A stretch of DNA of 64,000 bases from Symsagittifera roscoffensis (Eukaryota; Xenacoelomorpha; Acoela; Convolutidae), in the NCBI RefSeq assembly GCF_963678635.1, contig NC_087065.1, positions 53,327,858 to 53,391,857 of the forward strand. The letters run 5' to 3'. Shown here piece after piece: positions 9,201 to 19,416 of the stretch. The position numbers were made by a program, and so were the translations under genes. Each line of letters begins with the position of its first letter. The first letter of the stretch is position 1. The notes below the pieces were generated by a model, which ran no database searches, was not told the origin of the DNA, and saw only the letters and a list, made by a program, of their open reading frames with translations.

Positions 9201-11013
9201 AACGCGTAAGCGGAGAGTTAATCCGTCTTAAAATCATTCTAAGTTGGTTGAAAGAAGCTTATTTGCCATAATTGATTTGTTACAAGGAGCGAAATCGGCT
9301 CTTTTCCAGTTCCCCCTTTCAAATTACCGAGTTTTATGTTTGTTTTACGTGTTATTACGGCTAAATGCGTCATGTTACGCTGTTAAGTATGAAGAACAAA
9401 TCTGTTCAGAATTGTCGATTTGTTCACCACGCCAAATTTCATTGCATTATGACAACGTTAAATAAGCTTTTCAAAATTGAATTTGAAAGGTGGGGGAAAA
9501 CTGGAATAGAGCCGCGAAATCTATCCTTTTGTACTTTATATGGCGTGTGGGGTGATGATTTTCATGAAAAACTTCAGACTTCAAAAAAAAAATTCATTTT
9601 ATTTTTATTACATTTAATTTTTTTATGTTATTACTGCTCCATAAAACCTTAAAAGGCAGTCGGAACATTCAGGGCTTTGCCCTGATACAAGCAGTCTTGT
9701 TTACCACTTATTTCAGCCTAAGGTAATAGCGCGATATATGTCTACTATCTCAAAATGGCGTTTTTGAACCCCTTTCATTTTAAGGGAAAAAAGGGCTCTT
9801 TTCCAGTCCCCCCCCCCCTTCAAATTCAATTTTGAAAAGCTTAATTAACGTTGTCATAATGCAATGAAATTTGGCGTGGTGAACAAATTGACAACTGTGA
9901 ACAGATTTTTTCTTCATACTTTACTTCGTAACATCACGCATTTAGCCATAATAACACGTAAAACAAATTAAAACTCGGTGTTTTAAAAGGGGGGAGGGGG
10001 GGGGGGGAGGGAACTGGAAAAGAGCCAAAAAATCAGAGGTGAAATATTGTGGTGAGTGAGAAGGGGACGGGCCTGTTTTTGACAGTGAACTTAATAAAGA
10101 GCTAAGCAAACAAAACGAAACGTTTTGCTGTAAACGATTAGTTATTTCACATCTTGCTTGTATTTAAATCGAAAAAATAGAATAGCTGTTGTGACAAATT
10201 GTGATTCAATACTCGGCTAATAACTTTCGTGAAATTGGGTGCTTTGCTCCTGTTGTGTTTGCTTTATTGTTTCTCATAATTGTCTAATAAGTTCATTGTT
10301 TGGATCAGACCTGTCTCCTTGTTATTTGCCAATATCTTTTTTTAAATTTAGACCCTGAGTTAAAAAAAATCAGATGAAAATGATTTGTTTCAAAATGGAA
10401 ATTCACTAGAAGAAAACACCATGCCAATTAGAAATATTACGTCATTTTCTTCGAACAATAACCGCTCTGCTACCATTTAAACCCATCAAAATTACGGTTC
10501 GGTTTTCCTTTTCCCGATCTCGCATAACCAATAAATTTATGGTGCATTGAGTGGTTTTACAAGCTTAGGCTTGAAGAACAAATTTGTGTGGAGCGGCCTT
10601 AGTAACTACGTTTTTGCTAGTTTTTATAACAGTGAGTTTTTTCGATCATAAGTTTTCCAAGTAAAAAGGAGGTGGAAAGGAAAAAACCTAATGTTTTTTA
10701 GCAATGATATTACAAGGTTGTCAACAGAAACCGGAAAAAAATGATCAGGAAATTTCATCTCAAATTTCATGAACTGCGTGAAAAATAAAATTACAAAAAA
10801 GCAGGGAGTGGAAGAAACGCCTTGCTAACTTCTGCAACACTCCCGATTCTTCTCGCGGTCTTTGCAGCAGAACTTCTTCAGCTTGCTTCTGTGCTGAACC
10901 CTGTTGTTCAGACCCTCCCTCTGACTTGATCCCCCCTCTCCAGGGGTGCGACTGACGGTGCCTGAGATACTGTTGTGTGCTGGCAGATACTGGTAATCTG
11001 TGGCGTCGCCCAT
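52..11013 (-). CDS. Patched-domain (PTCHD/Ptr/NPC1-like) multipass membrane protein gene, partial
   Basis: Four exons are visible, in coding order 10830-11013, 5739-6401, 4843-5049 and 52-256. The predicted protein has a Cys-rich cytosolic N-terminus, a first transmembrane segment, a large Cys-containing extracellular loop, the start of a sterol-sensing-type domain (motif LALAGVFSTILGEAVGFG followed by SPFVLIG) and a late pair of hydrophobic helices typical of the C-terminal half. Patched-related proteins have 12 membrane spans and act as RND-type transporters of lipids or sterols; that role is family knowledge, not read here. The first three exons join in phase at both junctions. Exons for the rest of the sterol-sensing domain and the second extracellular loop were not found between 257 and 4842; some may sit in the gap at 4449-4648. 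The 3' end is beyond position 1. Which PTCHD subfamily it belongs to is unresolved. Confidence 0.75.
483..769. mobile_element. 287-bp MITE with GC-rich hairpins
   Basis: Ends GGTGGGT and ACCCACC, with inner inverted repeats GTCCCATTTGTACCAA / TTGGTACAAATGGGAC. Flanked by GGAC on both sides (479-482 and 770-773). The centre has two GC hairpins (CCGCGAAGCGG and GCGCGCGTAGCGCGC) that stand out from the AT-rich surroundings. Confidence 0.6.
1051..1595 (+). mobile_element. HINE/Helentron-like non-autonomous element, copy 1
   Basis: The 5' end TTGTTCCGACTTTCG carries a small hairpin (CTTTCGATACGAAAG). The 3' end has AGTCGGAAC (inverse of the 5' GTTCCGACT), a degenerate hairpin, then CAGTCTTGTT. 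Inside is the palindromic core GCGCGATATATTTCGCGC. No inverted termini, no target duplication, no ORF. Subterminal inverted repeats, a 3' hairpin about 11 nt from the end and T-T borders are Helentron/HINE traits. Confidence 0.65.
1810..2344 (+). mobile_element. HINE-like element, copy 2
   Basis: Same layout as copy 1, with the perfect 3' hairpin TCAGGGCTTCGCCCTGA. Confidence 0.68.
2435..2815. mobile_element. hAT-type MITE of the GGCGGATCTAGGA family
   Basis: The left end CTATGGCGGATATAGGA and right end TATCCGCTACTG are degenerate versions of the 3012-4438 termini. The flanks GTTATATT (2427-2434) and GTTATATC (2816-2823) match at 7 of 8 positions, as expected of an old target duplication. 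No coding frame. Confidence 0.7.
3012..4438 (-). mobile_element. hAT-superfamily transposon, internally deleted, complete ends
   Basis: The left end is CAGGCGCGGATCTAGG; the right end is the complement CCTAAATCCGCCCCTG. Both are flanked by the same 8 bp, AGTGTGAT (3004-3011 and 4439-4446), the size hAT elements duplicate. Inside is a transposase remnant on the minus strand. At 1427 bp it is much shorter than an autonomous element, so it is probably moved by enzymes from elsewhere. It lies in an intron of the Patched-domain gene and ends two bases before the assembly gap. Confidence 0.9.
3107..4043 (-). pseudogene. hAT transposase remnant
   Basis: The N-terminal piece 3276-4043 holds ITLLRGSAKRSDAF, SDTRWVERHDAVL and YDHFRQTVYLPFLN, blocks of the DUF4371/ZMYM1-like hAT transposase. 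The C-terminal piece 3107-3370 holds the dimerisation domain (LPVTVCTAERSFSSMKLLKS, SNLALIYIHKDV). The two are in different frames and abut, so roughly 150 residues between them seem deleted. The N-terminal zinc finger and the first catalytic region are also absent. It cannot be active. Confidence 0.8.
4449..4648. other. Assembly gap (200 N)
   Basis: Exactly 200 undetermined bases directly after the hAT element, inside the Patched-domain gene. It may hide an exon. Confidence 0.99.
4843..5049 (-). CDS. Patched-domain gene exon: start of the sterol-sensing-type domain
   Basis: Acceptor GCACAG|GA at the right, donor G|GTTAGT at the left. It encodes two or three hydrophobic helices: MLFGFTVVIMISFAVIVSS, then the linker HSRSMLALAGVFSTILGEAV, then GFGICLFAQVPLTPITLVSPFVLIG. 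The SRSML-AL-GV-S ... PFVLIG pattern is the conserved entry to the Patched/NPC1 sterol-sensing domain; the next expected residues (G-x-DDxF) are not found in the window. The frame stays open for about 80 bases to the right of the acceptor, so the exon could start further upstream. The chosen acceptor is the one that keeps phase with 5739-6401. Confidence 0.7.
5287..5375. repeat. Short tandem repeat AAAAATTAGTCGCGGCGGTC
   Basis: About four imperfect copies of a 20-23 bp unit. An inverted version (CCGCGACTAATTTTT) lies at about 5188-5202. The 73-codon ORF over it is a by-product of the repeat. Confidence 0.7.
5381..5442. repeat. Hairpin with 25-bp arms
   Basis: GTTTGGAAAAATTTGAG... pairs with its inverse after a 12-nt loop, with about one mismatch. 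No known element recognised. Confidence 0.7.
5739..6401 (-). CDS. Patched-domain gene exon: first membrane span and extracellular loop
   Basis: Acceptor TTTTTAG at the right end, donor G|GTAAAA at the left. The exon encodes about 220 residues: a Cys-containing juxtamembrane segment (CKGGENCFAYYYSYPSR), RIFYRLGKFIGTRPR, then a hydrophobic span (about 6225-6297, core MLAIAVVPLIGFIFI). A long hydrophilic loop follows, with several Cys and N-glycosylation sequons (for example KNVS, KNYT, KENST). The order 'short basic stem, one TM, big Cys-containing loop with YKDVC' is the N-terminal plan of PTCHD/Ptr proteins. It ends one base into a Gly codon, which the exon at 4843-5049 completes. Confidence 0.75.
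6402..7151. other. Intron of the Patched-domain gene, nothing recognised
   Basis: AT-rich, poly(A)/poly(T) runs, no exon or repeat family seen. Confidence 0.5.
7152..7658 (-). mobile_element. HINE-like element, copy 3
   Basis: Inverted copy. It starts on the plus strand at AACAAGACTGCTC and ends at AGTCGGGACAGTAG. The 3' hairpin is degenerate. Confidence 0.65.
7659..8080. other. Spacer between HINE copies 3 and 4
   Basis: Nothing recognised. Confidence 0.4.
8081..8561 (-). mobile_element. HINE-like element, copy 4, 5' end lost
   Basis: Inverted copy with a compensated hairpin (TCAGGGCTCCGCCCTGA on the minus strand). The 5' end is replaced at GCACAAATATT by sequence shared, inverted, with 8887-8971. 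Confidence 0.62.
8829..9704 (+). mobile_element. HINE-like element, copy 5, interrupted
   Basis: A 5' end at 8829-8887, then an 85-bp segment foreign to the family, then the body to CAGTCTTGTT at about 9704. It contains the MITE at 9297-9513. Confidence 0.62.
9297..9513. mobile_element. 217-bp MITE, GGCTCTTTTCCAG ends, inserted in a HINE copy
   Basis: Inverted ends GGCTCTTTTCCAGTTCCCCC and the complement of GGGGGAAAACTGGAATAGAGCC. A perfect 8-bp duplication GCGAAATC lies at 9289-9296 and 9514-9521. Removing it restores the sequence found in sister HINE copies. 8-bp duplications point to the hAT superfamily. Confidence 0.88.
9794..10026. mobile_element. MITE of the GGCTCTTTTCCAG family
   Basis: Ends GGCTCTTTTCCAGTCCCCC and ACTGGAAAAGAGCC. 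The interior matches 9297-9513 in inverse orientation (GTTGTCATAATGCAATGAAA). The flanks do not form a clean duplication. Confidence 0.75.
10027..10829. other. Intron sequence before the first Patched-gene exon
   Basis: Nothing recognised; AT-rich, no coding-like frame. Confidence 0.45.
10830..11013 (-). CDS. First coding exon of the Patched-domain gene
   Basis: The ATG at 11011-11013 has a good context (AACAATGGG). The exon encodes 61 codons plus one base: a hydrophilic N-terminus starting MGDATDYQYLPAHNS and ending in a basic, Cys-rich stretch (KKFCCKDREKNRECC). The donor is A|GTTAGC. It ends in the phase needed by the exon at 5739-6401 (one base, completed by AG), and both sides of the junction are Cys/Lys-rich. 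It is markedly GC-richer than its surroundings, as expected of an exon. The assignment to this gene is by phase, orientation and position, not by homology, so another gene is possible. Confidence 0.55.
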
Positions 11014-11328
11014 TGTTAACTATTAGGTCAACTGACAGTGTGAAGCCAAAAAAAATGTATAGCAAATCACAAGCGCCGATAGCACTGCCCAATTCCAGCT
11101 GTGTAAAAATAATAGGAGTTTCTTAGTTTCGTGGGTGGCTAATTAATCTATGTCCAGATAACAGCTTTAGCTTTTAAATTTTCACGCAATTCTGAATACG
11201 GTCAGTTTACTCATAACAGCTTCTTGTACTTCGTTAAATCATGCCGCTGTATACAAAACTTAGAGATTATCATTTTTCATTTTGCACGTGGGAATTTTGG
11301 GCCAAATTAGATGGATGCTTCGCTTAGA
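11014..11328. other. 5' flank of the Patched-domain gene
   Basis: Upstream of the putative ATG. No clear TATA box or initiator can be assigned. The gag fragment starts only about 315 bp away, so the upstream control region is short or was displaced. Confidence 0.4.
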
Positions 11329-11715
11329 TAATCGAATCGAAACACTAGTTCGAAAAGCATATTCACTTAATACACATGATTACAAAAACACAAAAATGAC
11401 AGAAATTTTGATGATGACCTTAACACCTCAATTAAGGAAAATAGCTATAAAAAAGAGAGCATCTCATCCGTCCTCAATTCGAGAACCAGATTTAGATTTT
11501 AGAAAATTAAAAGATAAACTAGAACAAGCAGAAATCACAATGAAACTCTAAGAAACAGAAAATCTAAAACTACAATATGTTAATCGGATTGAAACAAATA
11601 CTACACATATAAATAACATACAAGAATCAGACACAGACCTGATTGAAAAAATCACTGAAATACTAAATATCTACGAAAAACATCCAAACTTTAAAGGCAA
11701 ACCATCCTAACATTC
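11329..11715 (+). pseudogene. Truncated gag fragment related to the 18-kb element
   Basis: The plus strand encodes RIETLVRKAYSLNTHDYKN, LMMTLTPQLRKIAIKKRASH and DFRKLKDKLEQAEIT. This is nearly the same protein as the capsid piece at 38324-38749, continuing to the segment just before the zinc knuckle. It has an in-frame TAA (about 11549) and ends abruptly at about 11715, where the macrosatellite begins. It is in the opposite orientation to the large element and has no LTR beside it. Confidence 0.75.
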
Positions 11716-11751
11716 AAACAAAGCAAAAAAACAAACATTCAAATAGCAAGA

Positions 11752-14700
11752 GTAGTTTTCACAATTGAGCAAGTTTATGGATGTTTGTTATAAAGTTTTT
11801 GGATCTTATGCACGAGACGGCCCAAAATCATTAGTTCTACATCTCTTCAACAACTGTAATTAATGTGTTTGAATCCGATTGTCTAATTAGTCATTCAAGC
11901 TCCATCGACCTTTTCCGCGATATGAATTTAAATTGTCAGCAGTTAAAATTATTAGCCGATTTGATTAACTATTTAGATTTTTTGTTTTTTACTGCAATTT
12001 TACTTGACAAGTGTTTCAAATTAATTTAATTAATTTATAAAGCTTCACCATTTTAGAACTTCGGTTTATATTTTTGTCTGCTGGAAATGTTGATCGAAAT
12101 GCTTAGCCGTAATGTTTGAATTTGATTAGCATAAGAAACCAATACAATTCGATCACATGAATTTCAACTCACGATATAGAAAAAATGATTTTGGGCCGCT
12201 AAATGAATAAGACTCAGGATTTCTATTTAAATCTGATCATTTTATAATCTAATCAATTCAATTACAAACACTTCAGAAAGTCAGGTTAGTTACCTGAGTC
12301 GCAATAAATTTACTCTTGTACATAGCCACTCGTTACACAGAAAAAAGACGCGGATGGACAGAAAAAAAAGCCACTAGCAGATTTATTTACAGAGAAAAGG
12401 AACCGAGAAAAAACTAACGCAGAATCTGAAGATTGATCCATCTCCTCAAGGATTCAATCCAGTCACCACCCAAAGGGCCACCAATTTCTCAGTCGACTAC
12501 CATTTTCAATCAAAGGTTTTTAAAATGTCAAAAGGCAGCACTTGACATCAAAAAACACTGCAGGCAAGTATTTGGTGTCAAGAGAGCCAATCGAGTGGGA
12601 AGGGTGTAACTTGCGCCAAAAAAACGCGTTTTTTTTCAAACTCTCTCAAAACTGCCAAAAAATGTCCTTTGATTATTATTCAAGAACTGCTTGCGGCGTA
12701 GAAATTTAAAAAAAAAAGAATTTTAGTGTTTTGCAGAAGGTGGAAGCGGAAAATCAATTCGGACAATCTAAAATCAAACTAAAATACTGCCACTTTTTCC
12801 TCGAAAAAACTTTTGCATTCGAAAAAACCTTTGGTCCGGTGTTGGGTGCGACTATCGATAACTATGTGATATTACATGCTGAGGTATTAATCTCAGTACG
12901 CAAATGAGACACGCAAAAAATACACACGTACACATGTTCACACACACACAAAAACTTTCAAAGAGCAAGCGTAGTTTTCACAATTGAGAAAGTTTATGGA
13001 TGTTTGTTATGAAGTTTTTGGATCTTATGCACGAGACGGCCCAAAATCTTAGTTCTACATCTCTTCAACCACTGAAATTAATGTAATTGAATCTGATTGT
13101 CTAATTAGTCATTCAGGCTCCATCGACCTTTTCCGTGATATGAATTTAAATTGTCAGCAGATAAAATTATTAGCCGATTTGATTAACAATTTAGATTTTT
13201 TGTTTTTTCGTGCCATTTTACTTGACAAGTGTTTCAAATTAGTTTAATTAATTTATAAAAATTCACCATTTTAGTAATTTTGCTTTGTATTTTTGTCTTC
13301 TGGAAAAGTTGATTGAAATGCCTAGCCGTAATGTTTAAATTTGATTAGCTAAAATAAACCAATCCAATTCGATCCCATGAATTTCAATTTACGATATAGA
13401 AAAAATGATTTTGGGCCGTTACGTGAGTAAGACTCAAGACTTTTTTTTAAATCGGATCATTTTATAATCTGATCAATTCAATTACAAACTTTTCAGAAAA
13501 TCAGATTAGTTACCTCAGTCGCAATAAATATACCCTTGTTTATAGCCACTCGTCAAACCGAAAAAAGACGCAGTTTGGAAGGAAAAAAAGCCACTAGCAG
13601 ATTTATTTACAGAGAAAAGGAACCGAGAAAAAAGTAACGCAGAATCTGAAGATTGATCCATCTCCTCAAGGCTTCAATCCAGTCACCACCCAAAGGGCCA
13701 CCAATTTCTCAGTCGACTACCATTTTCAGCCAAAGGTTTTTAAAAATGTCAAAAGGCAGCACTTGACTTCAAAAAACACCGCAGGCAAGTATTTGGTGTC
13801 AAGAGAGCCAATCGAGTGGGAAGGGTGTAACTTGCAACAAAAAAACGCGTTTTTTTCAATCTCTCTCAAAACTGCCAAAAAATGTCCTTTGATTATTATT
13901 CAAGAACTGCTTGCGGCGTAGAAATTTAAAAAAAAAAGATTTTTAGTGTTTTGGAGAAGGTGGAAGCGGAAAATCAATTCGGGCAATCTAAAATCAAATT
14001 AAAATACTACCACTTTTTCCTCGAAAAAACTTTTGCATTCTAAAAAACCTTTGGTCCGGTGTTGGGTGCGACTATCGATAACTATGTGATATTACATGCT
14101 GAGATATTGATCTCAGTACGCAAATGAGACACGCAAAAAATACACACGTACACATGTTCACACACACACAAAAACTTTCAAAGAGCAAGAGTAGTTTTCA
14201 CAATTGAGCAAGTTTATGGATGTTTGTTATGAAGTTTTTGGATCTTATGCACGAGACGGCCCAAAATCTTAGTTCTACATCTCTTCAACCACTGAAATTA
14301 ATGTAATTGAATCTGATTGTCTAATTAGTCATTCAGGCTCCATCGACCTTTTCCGTGATATGAATTTAAATTGTCAGCAGATAAAATTATTAGCCGATTT
14401 GATTAACAATTTAGATTTTTTGTTTTTTCGTGCCATTTTACTTGACAAGTGTTTCAAATTAATTTAATTAATTTATAAACATTCACCATTTTAGTAATTT
14501 TGCTTTGTATTTTTGTCTTCTGGAAACGTTGATTGAAATGCCTAGCCGTAATGTTTAAATTTGATTAGCTAAAATAAACCAATCCGATTCAATCCAATGA
14601 ATTTCAACTTACGATATAGAAAAATTGATTTTGGGCCGCTAAATGAATAAGACTCAGGATTTCTATTTAAATCTGATCATTTTATAATCTAATCAATTCA

Positions 14701-17700
14701 ATTACAAACACTTCAGAAAGTCAGGTTAGTTACCTCAGTCGCAATAAATTTACTCTTGTTTATAGCCACTCTTCAAACCGAAAAAAGACGCAGTTTGGAA
14801 GGAAAAAAGCCACTAGCAGATTTATTTACAGAGAAAAGGAACCGAGAAAAAAGTAACGCAGAATCTAAAGATTGATCCATCGCCTCAAGAATTCGATCCA
14901 GTCAGCACCCAAAGGGCCACCCAATTTCTCAGTCGACCACCATTTTCAGCCAAAGGTTTTAAAAGTTGTCGAAAGGCAGCAATTGACATCAAAATACACG
15001 GCAGGCAATTATTTGGTGTCAAGAGAGCCAATCGAGTGGGAAGGGCGTAACGCGTTTTTTTTCGAAATCTGCAAAACAGCCACTCTGTCAAAACTGCAAA
15101 AGAACTTGCTTGCGGCGTAGAAATTTTTTTAAAAAAAGATTTTTAATGTTTTGGAGAAGGTGGAAATGGAAAATCAATTCGGTCAATCTAAAATCAAACT
15201 AAAAATACTTCGACTTCCCTCGAAAAATCTTTTGGATTTGAAAAAACCTTTGGTCAGATTTTGGGTGCGACTATCGATAACTATGTGATATTACATGCTG
15301 AGGTAATAATCTCAGTACGCAAATGAGACACGCAAAAAATACACACGTACACATGTTCACACACAAAAAAAAACTTTCAAAGAGCAAGAGTAGTTTTCAC
15401 AATTGAGCAAGTTTATGGATGTTTGTTATGAAGTTTTTGGATCTTATGCACGAGACGGCCCAAAATCTTAGTTCTACATCTCTTCAACCACTGAAATTAA
15501 TGTAATTGAATCTGATTGTCTAATTAGTCATTCAGGCTCCATCGACCTTTTCCGTGATATGAATTTAAATTGTCAGCAGATAAAATTATTAGCCGATTTG
15601 ATTAACAATTTAGATTTTTTGTTTTTTTCGTGCCATTTTACTTGACAAGTGTTTCAAATTAGTTTAATTAATTTATAAAAATTCACCATTTTAGTAATTT
15701 TGCTTTGTATTTTTGTCTTCTGGAAACGTTGATTGAAATGCCTAGCCGTAATGTTTAAATTTGATTAGCTAAAATAAGCCAATCCAATTCGATCCCATGA
15801 ATTTCAACTTACGATATAGAAAAAATTATTTTGGGTCGTTAAGTGGGTAAGACTCAAGACTTTTTTTAAAATCGGATCATTTTATAATCTGATCAATTCA
15901 ATTACAAACTTTTCAGAAACTCAGGTTAGTTACCTCAGTCGCAATAAATTTACTCTTGTTTATAGCCACTCGTCACACCGAAAAAAGACGCAGTTTGGAA
16001 GGAAAAAATGCCACTAGCAGATTTATTTACAGAGAAAAGGAACCGAGAAAAAAGTAACGCAGAATCTGAAGATTGATCCATCGCCTCAAGGATTCGATCC
16101 AGTCAGCACCCAAAGGGCCACCCAATTTCTCAGTCGACCACCATTTTCAGCCAAAGGTTTTAAAAGTTGTCGAAAGGCAGCAATTGACATCAAAATACAC
16201 CGCAGGCAAGTATTTGGTGTCAAGAGAGCCAATCGAGTGAGAAGGGCGTAACGCGTTTTTTTTTTCGAAATCTGCAAAACTGCCAATCTGTCAAAACTGC
16301 CAAAGAACTTGCTTGCGGCGTAGAAATTTTTTTAAAAAAAGATTTTTAGTGTTTTGGAGAAGGTGGAAATGGAAAATCGATTCGGTCAATCTAAAATCGA
16401 ACTAAAAATACTTCGACTTCCCTCGAAAAATCTTTTGGATTTGAAAAAACCTTTGGTCAGATTTTGGGTGCGACTATCGATAACTATGTGATATTACATG
16501 CTGAGGTATTGATCTCAGTACGCAAATGAGACACGCTAAAAGTACACACATACACATTTTCACACACACACAAACAAACATTCAAATAGCAAGAGTAGTT
16601 TTCACAATTGAGCAAGTTTATGAATGTTTGTTATAAAGTTTTTGGATCTTATGCACGAGACGGCCCAAAATCTTAGTTCTACATCTCTTCAACCACTGAA
16701 ATTAATGTAATTGAATCTGATTGTCTAATTAGTCATTCAGGCTCCATCGACCTTTTCCGTGATATGAATTTAAATTGTCAGCAGATAAAATTATTAGCCG
16801 ATTTGGTTAACAATTTAGATTTTTTGTTTTTTCGTGCCATTTTACTTGACAAGTGTTTCAAATTAGTTTGATTAATTTATAAAAATTCACCATTTTAGTA
16901 ATTTTGCTTTGTATTTTTGTCTTCTGGAAACGTTGATTGAAATGCCTAGCCGTAATGTTTAAATTTGATTAGCTAAAATAAGCCAATCCAATTCGATCCC
17001 ATGAATTTCAACTTACGATATAGAAAAAATTATTTTGGGTCGTTAAGTGGGTAAGACTCAAGACTTTTTTTAAAATCGGATCATTTTATAATCTGATCAA
17101 TTCAATTACAAACTTTTCAGAAACTCAGGTTAGTTACCTCAGTCGCAATAAATTTACTCTTGTTTATAGCCACTCGTCACACCGAAAAAAGACGCAGTTT
17201 GGAAGGAAAAAATGCCACTAGCAGATTTATTTACAGAGAAAAGGAACCGAGAAAAAAGTAACGCAGAATCTGAAGATTGATCCATCGCCTCAAGGATTCG
17301 ATCCAGTCAGCACCCAAAGGGCCACCCAATTTCTCAGTCGACCACCATTTTCAGCCAAAGGTTTTAAAAGTTGTCGAAAGGCAGCAATTGACATCAAAAT
17401 ACACCGCAGGCAAGTATTTGGTGTCAAGAGAGCCAATCGAGTGAGAAGGGCGTAACGCGTTTTTTTTCGAAATCTGCAAAACTGCCAATCTGTCAAAACT
17501 GCCAAAGAACTTGCTTGCTGCGTAGAAATTTTTTTAAAAAAAGATTTTTAGTGTTTTGGAGAAGGTGGAAATGGAAAATCGATTCGGTCAATCTAAAATC
17601 GAACTAAAAATACTTCGACTTCCCTCGAAAAATCTTTTGGATTTGAAAAAACCTTTGGTCAGATTTTGGGTGCGACTATCGATAACTATGTGATATTACA

Positions 17701-18325
17701 TGCTGAGGTATTGATCTCAGTACGCAAATGAGACACGCTAAAAATACACACATACACATTTTCACACACACACAAACAAACATTCAAATAGCAAGAGTAG
17801 TTTTCACAATTGAGCAAGTTTATGAATGTTTGTTATAAAGTTTTTGGATCTTATGCACGAGACGGCCCAAAATCTTAGTTCTACATCTCTTCAACAACTG
17901 TAAATATTCAGTTTGAATCCGATTGTCTAATTAGGCATTCAAGTTCCATCGACCTTTTCTGCGATATGAATTTAAATTTTCAGCAGATAAAATTATTAGC
18001 CGATTTGATTAAAAATTTAGATTTTTTGTTTTTTCATGCCATTTTACTTGACAAGTGTTTCAATTTAGTTTAATTAATTCAAAAAATTTCACCATTTTAG
18101 TAATTTTGGATTATATTTTTGACTTCTGGAAATGTTGATTGAAATGCCTAGCCGTAATGTTTGAATTTGATTCGCTAAAATAAGCCAATCAGATTCGATC
18201 GCTTGAATTTCAACTTACAATATAGAAAAAATGATTTTGGGCCGTTAAGTGAATCAGAATCAAGATTGTTTTTTAAATCTGATCATTTTATAATCTGATC
18301 AATTCAATTACAAACACTTGAGAAA
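11752..18325. repeat. Macrosatellite: about 1.2-kb unit, five full copies and a partial sixth
   Basis: The landmark GTAGTTTTCACAATTGAG recurs at 11752, 12971, 14191, 15390, 16595 and 17797, giving periods of about 1219, 1220, 1199, 1205 and 1202 bp. The sixth copy diverges and stops near 18325. The first two units share one version of the middle segment (with AATGTCCTTTGATTATTATT), while units 3-5 share a shorter one (GGGCGTAACGCG). Units 4 and 5 look nearly identical. Each unit ends in a CA-rich run and contains a small palindrome around CTGAGGTATTAATCTCAG. No conserved reading frame spans the unit. Confidence 0.9.
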
Positions 18326-18850
18326 CGCGAGTTATAAAGATCATTCTGTTTAGACAAACAATTGTAATGCACGTTCATAGATAGACTGAAACTATGTAAC
18401 TTGTCAATATGTATTTAACTATTGTACCATCACTCAAAGTCAAGCCACGCAAAAGTCAATTCAAATATATTCAACATACTTCCCGGTGAACTGGAAGGAC
18501 AAATTAGTTTACCCGGGTGAACGTCACAAGGAAAGTCGTACCAGATTCTGAACTATATCATGAATCCTTTCTGCAAACGTACAGGTCTGGTATAAATGGC
18601 CACTGATTAGGGCCAGAAAGAGTGATTCATGTTTTAACTTAAGTGCAGCAAGAGTTCAGTGTGAGATGGCTATCCCAAAAACCAACGCTGACTTAGAGAT
18701 ATTTAGGTGCTTGCTCCAAAATTTATCGCTGATTCAGAAATGATTCAGTGCGAAGTCAGAGCTGGGATTTTCAACGCTGATTCAGAGATAATTCAGCTCT
18801 AATTCTGATTTTCATCCATGTTTTTTCTCTTGATTACGGATAAGTGGCAA
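18326..18850. other. Unassigned stretch after the macrosatellite
   Basis: Contains a short inverted pair (CCCGGTGAAC / ACCCGGGTGAAC region, 18480-18530) and degenerate 'GCTGATTCAGA' repeats (18690-18800). No gene recognised. Confidence 0.4.
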
Positions 18851-18855
18851 AAGAT

Positions 18856-19416
18856 AACAAGACGGCTCGTATCCGGGCGAAGCCCTGAATGTTCCGACTG
18901 CCTTTTAGGGTTTTATGGAGCACTAATAACATTTTAAGGTTTTATGGAGCAGTAATAACAAAAAATTAAATGTAATAAAATAAAAAATAAAAAATTTTTT
19001 TAATTTGAAATTTTTTATGAAAATCATCCCCCCACACGCCATTTGAAGTACAAAAAGATAGATTTAGCTCCTTGTAACAAATCAATTATGGCAAATAAGC
19101 TTCTTTCAACCAATTTCGAACAATTTTAAGACGGATTAACTCTCCGCTTAAGCGTTAATAGCGCGAATTATATCGCGCGTTAATTGTCCCAAATTGGCCA
19201 AAATGGCAATCTTTAAACCCCCATAACTTTACGAAAAATGATCACAGGTGAAATATCTTTTCAAATTTGAGCTCAGGACAACAATACCTTTTGAATGATA
19301 TTAAAAAAGTCCGTCAAAAAATGGCTAGTTAAAAAGTCGAAATTTGTCTGAAGAAAAAAAAAACCCACCCCGAGCACAAATATTCCGTTACTTTCGTATC
19401 GAAAGTCGGAACAATA
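18856..19416 (-). mobile_element. HINE-like element, copy 6
   Basis: Inverted copy from AACAAGACGG to AAAGTCGGAACAATAA. It has a short internal duplication of the 'GGTTTTATGGAGCA(C/G)TAATAAC' segment at 18910-18960. Confidence 0.65.

Noticed and set aside
10760-11092. 110-codon alternative frame over the Patched-gene first exon
   Set aside because: Shadow frame; the other frame has a good start context and a phase-matched donor.
14872-15120. 82-codon ORF in the macrosatellite
   Set aside because: The frame is not conserved between units; a by-product of the repeat.
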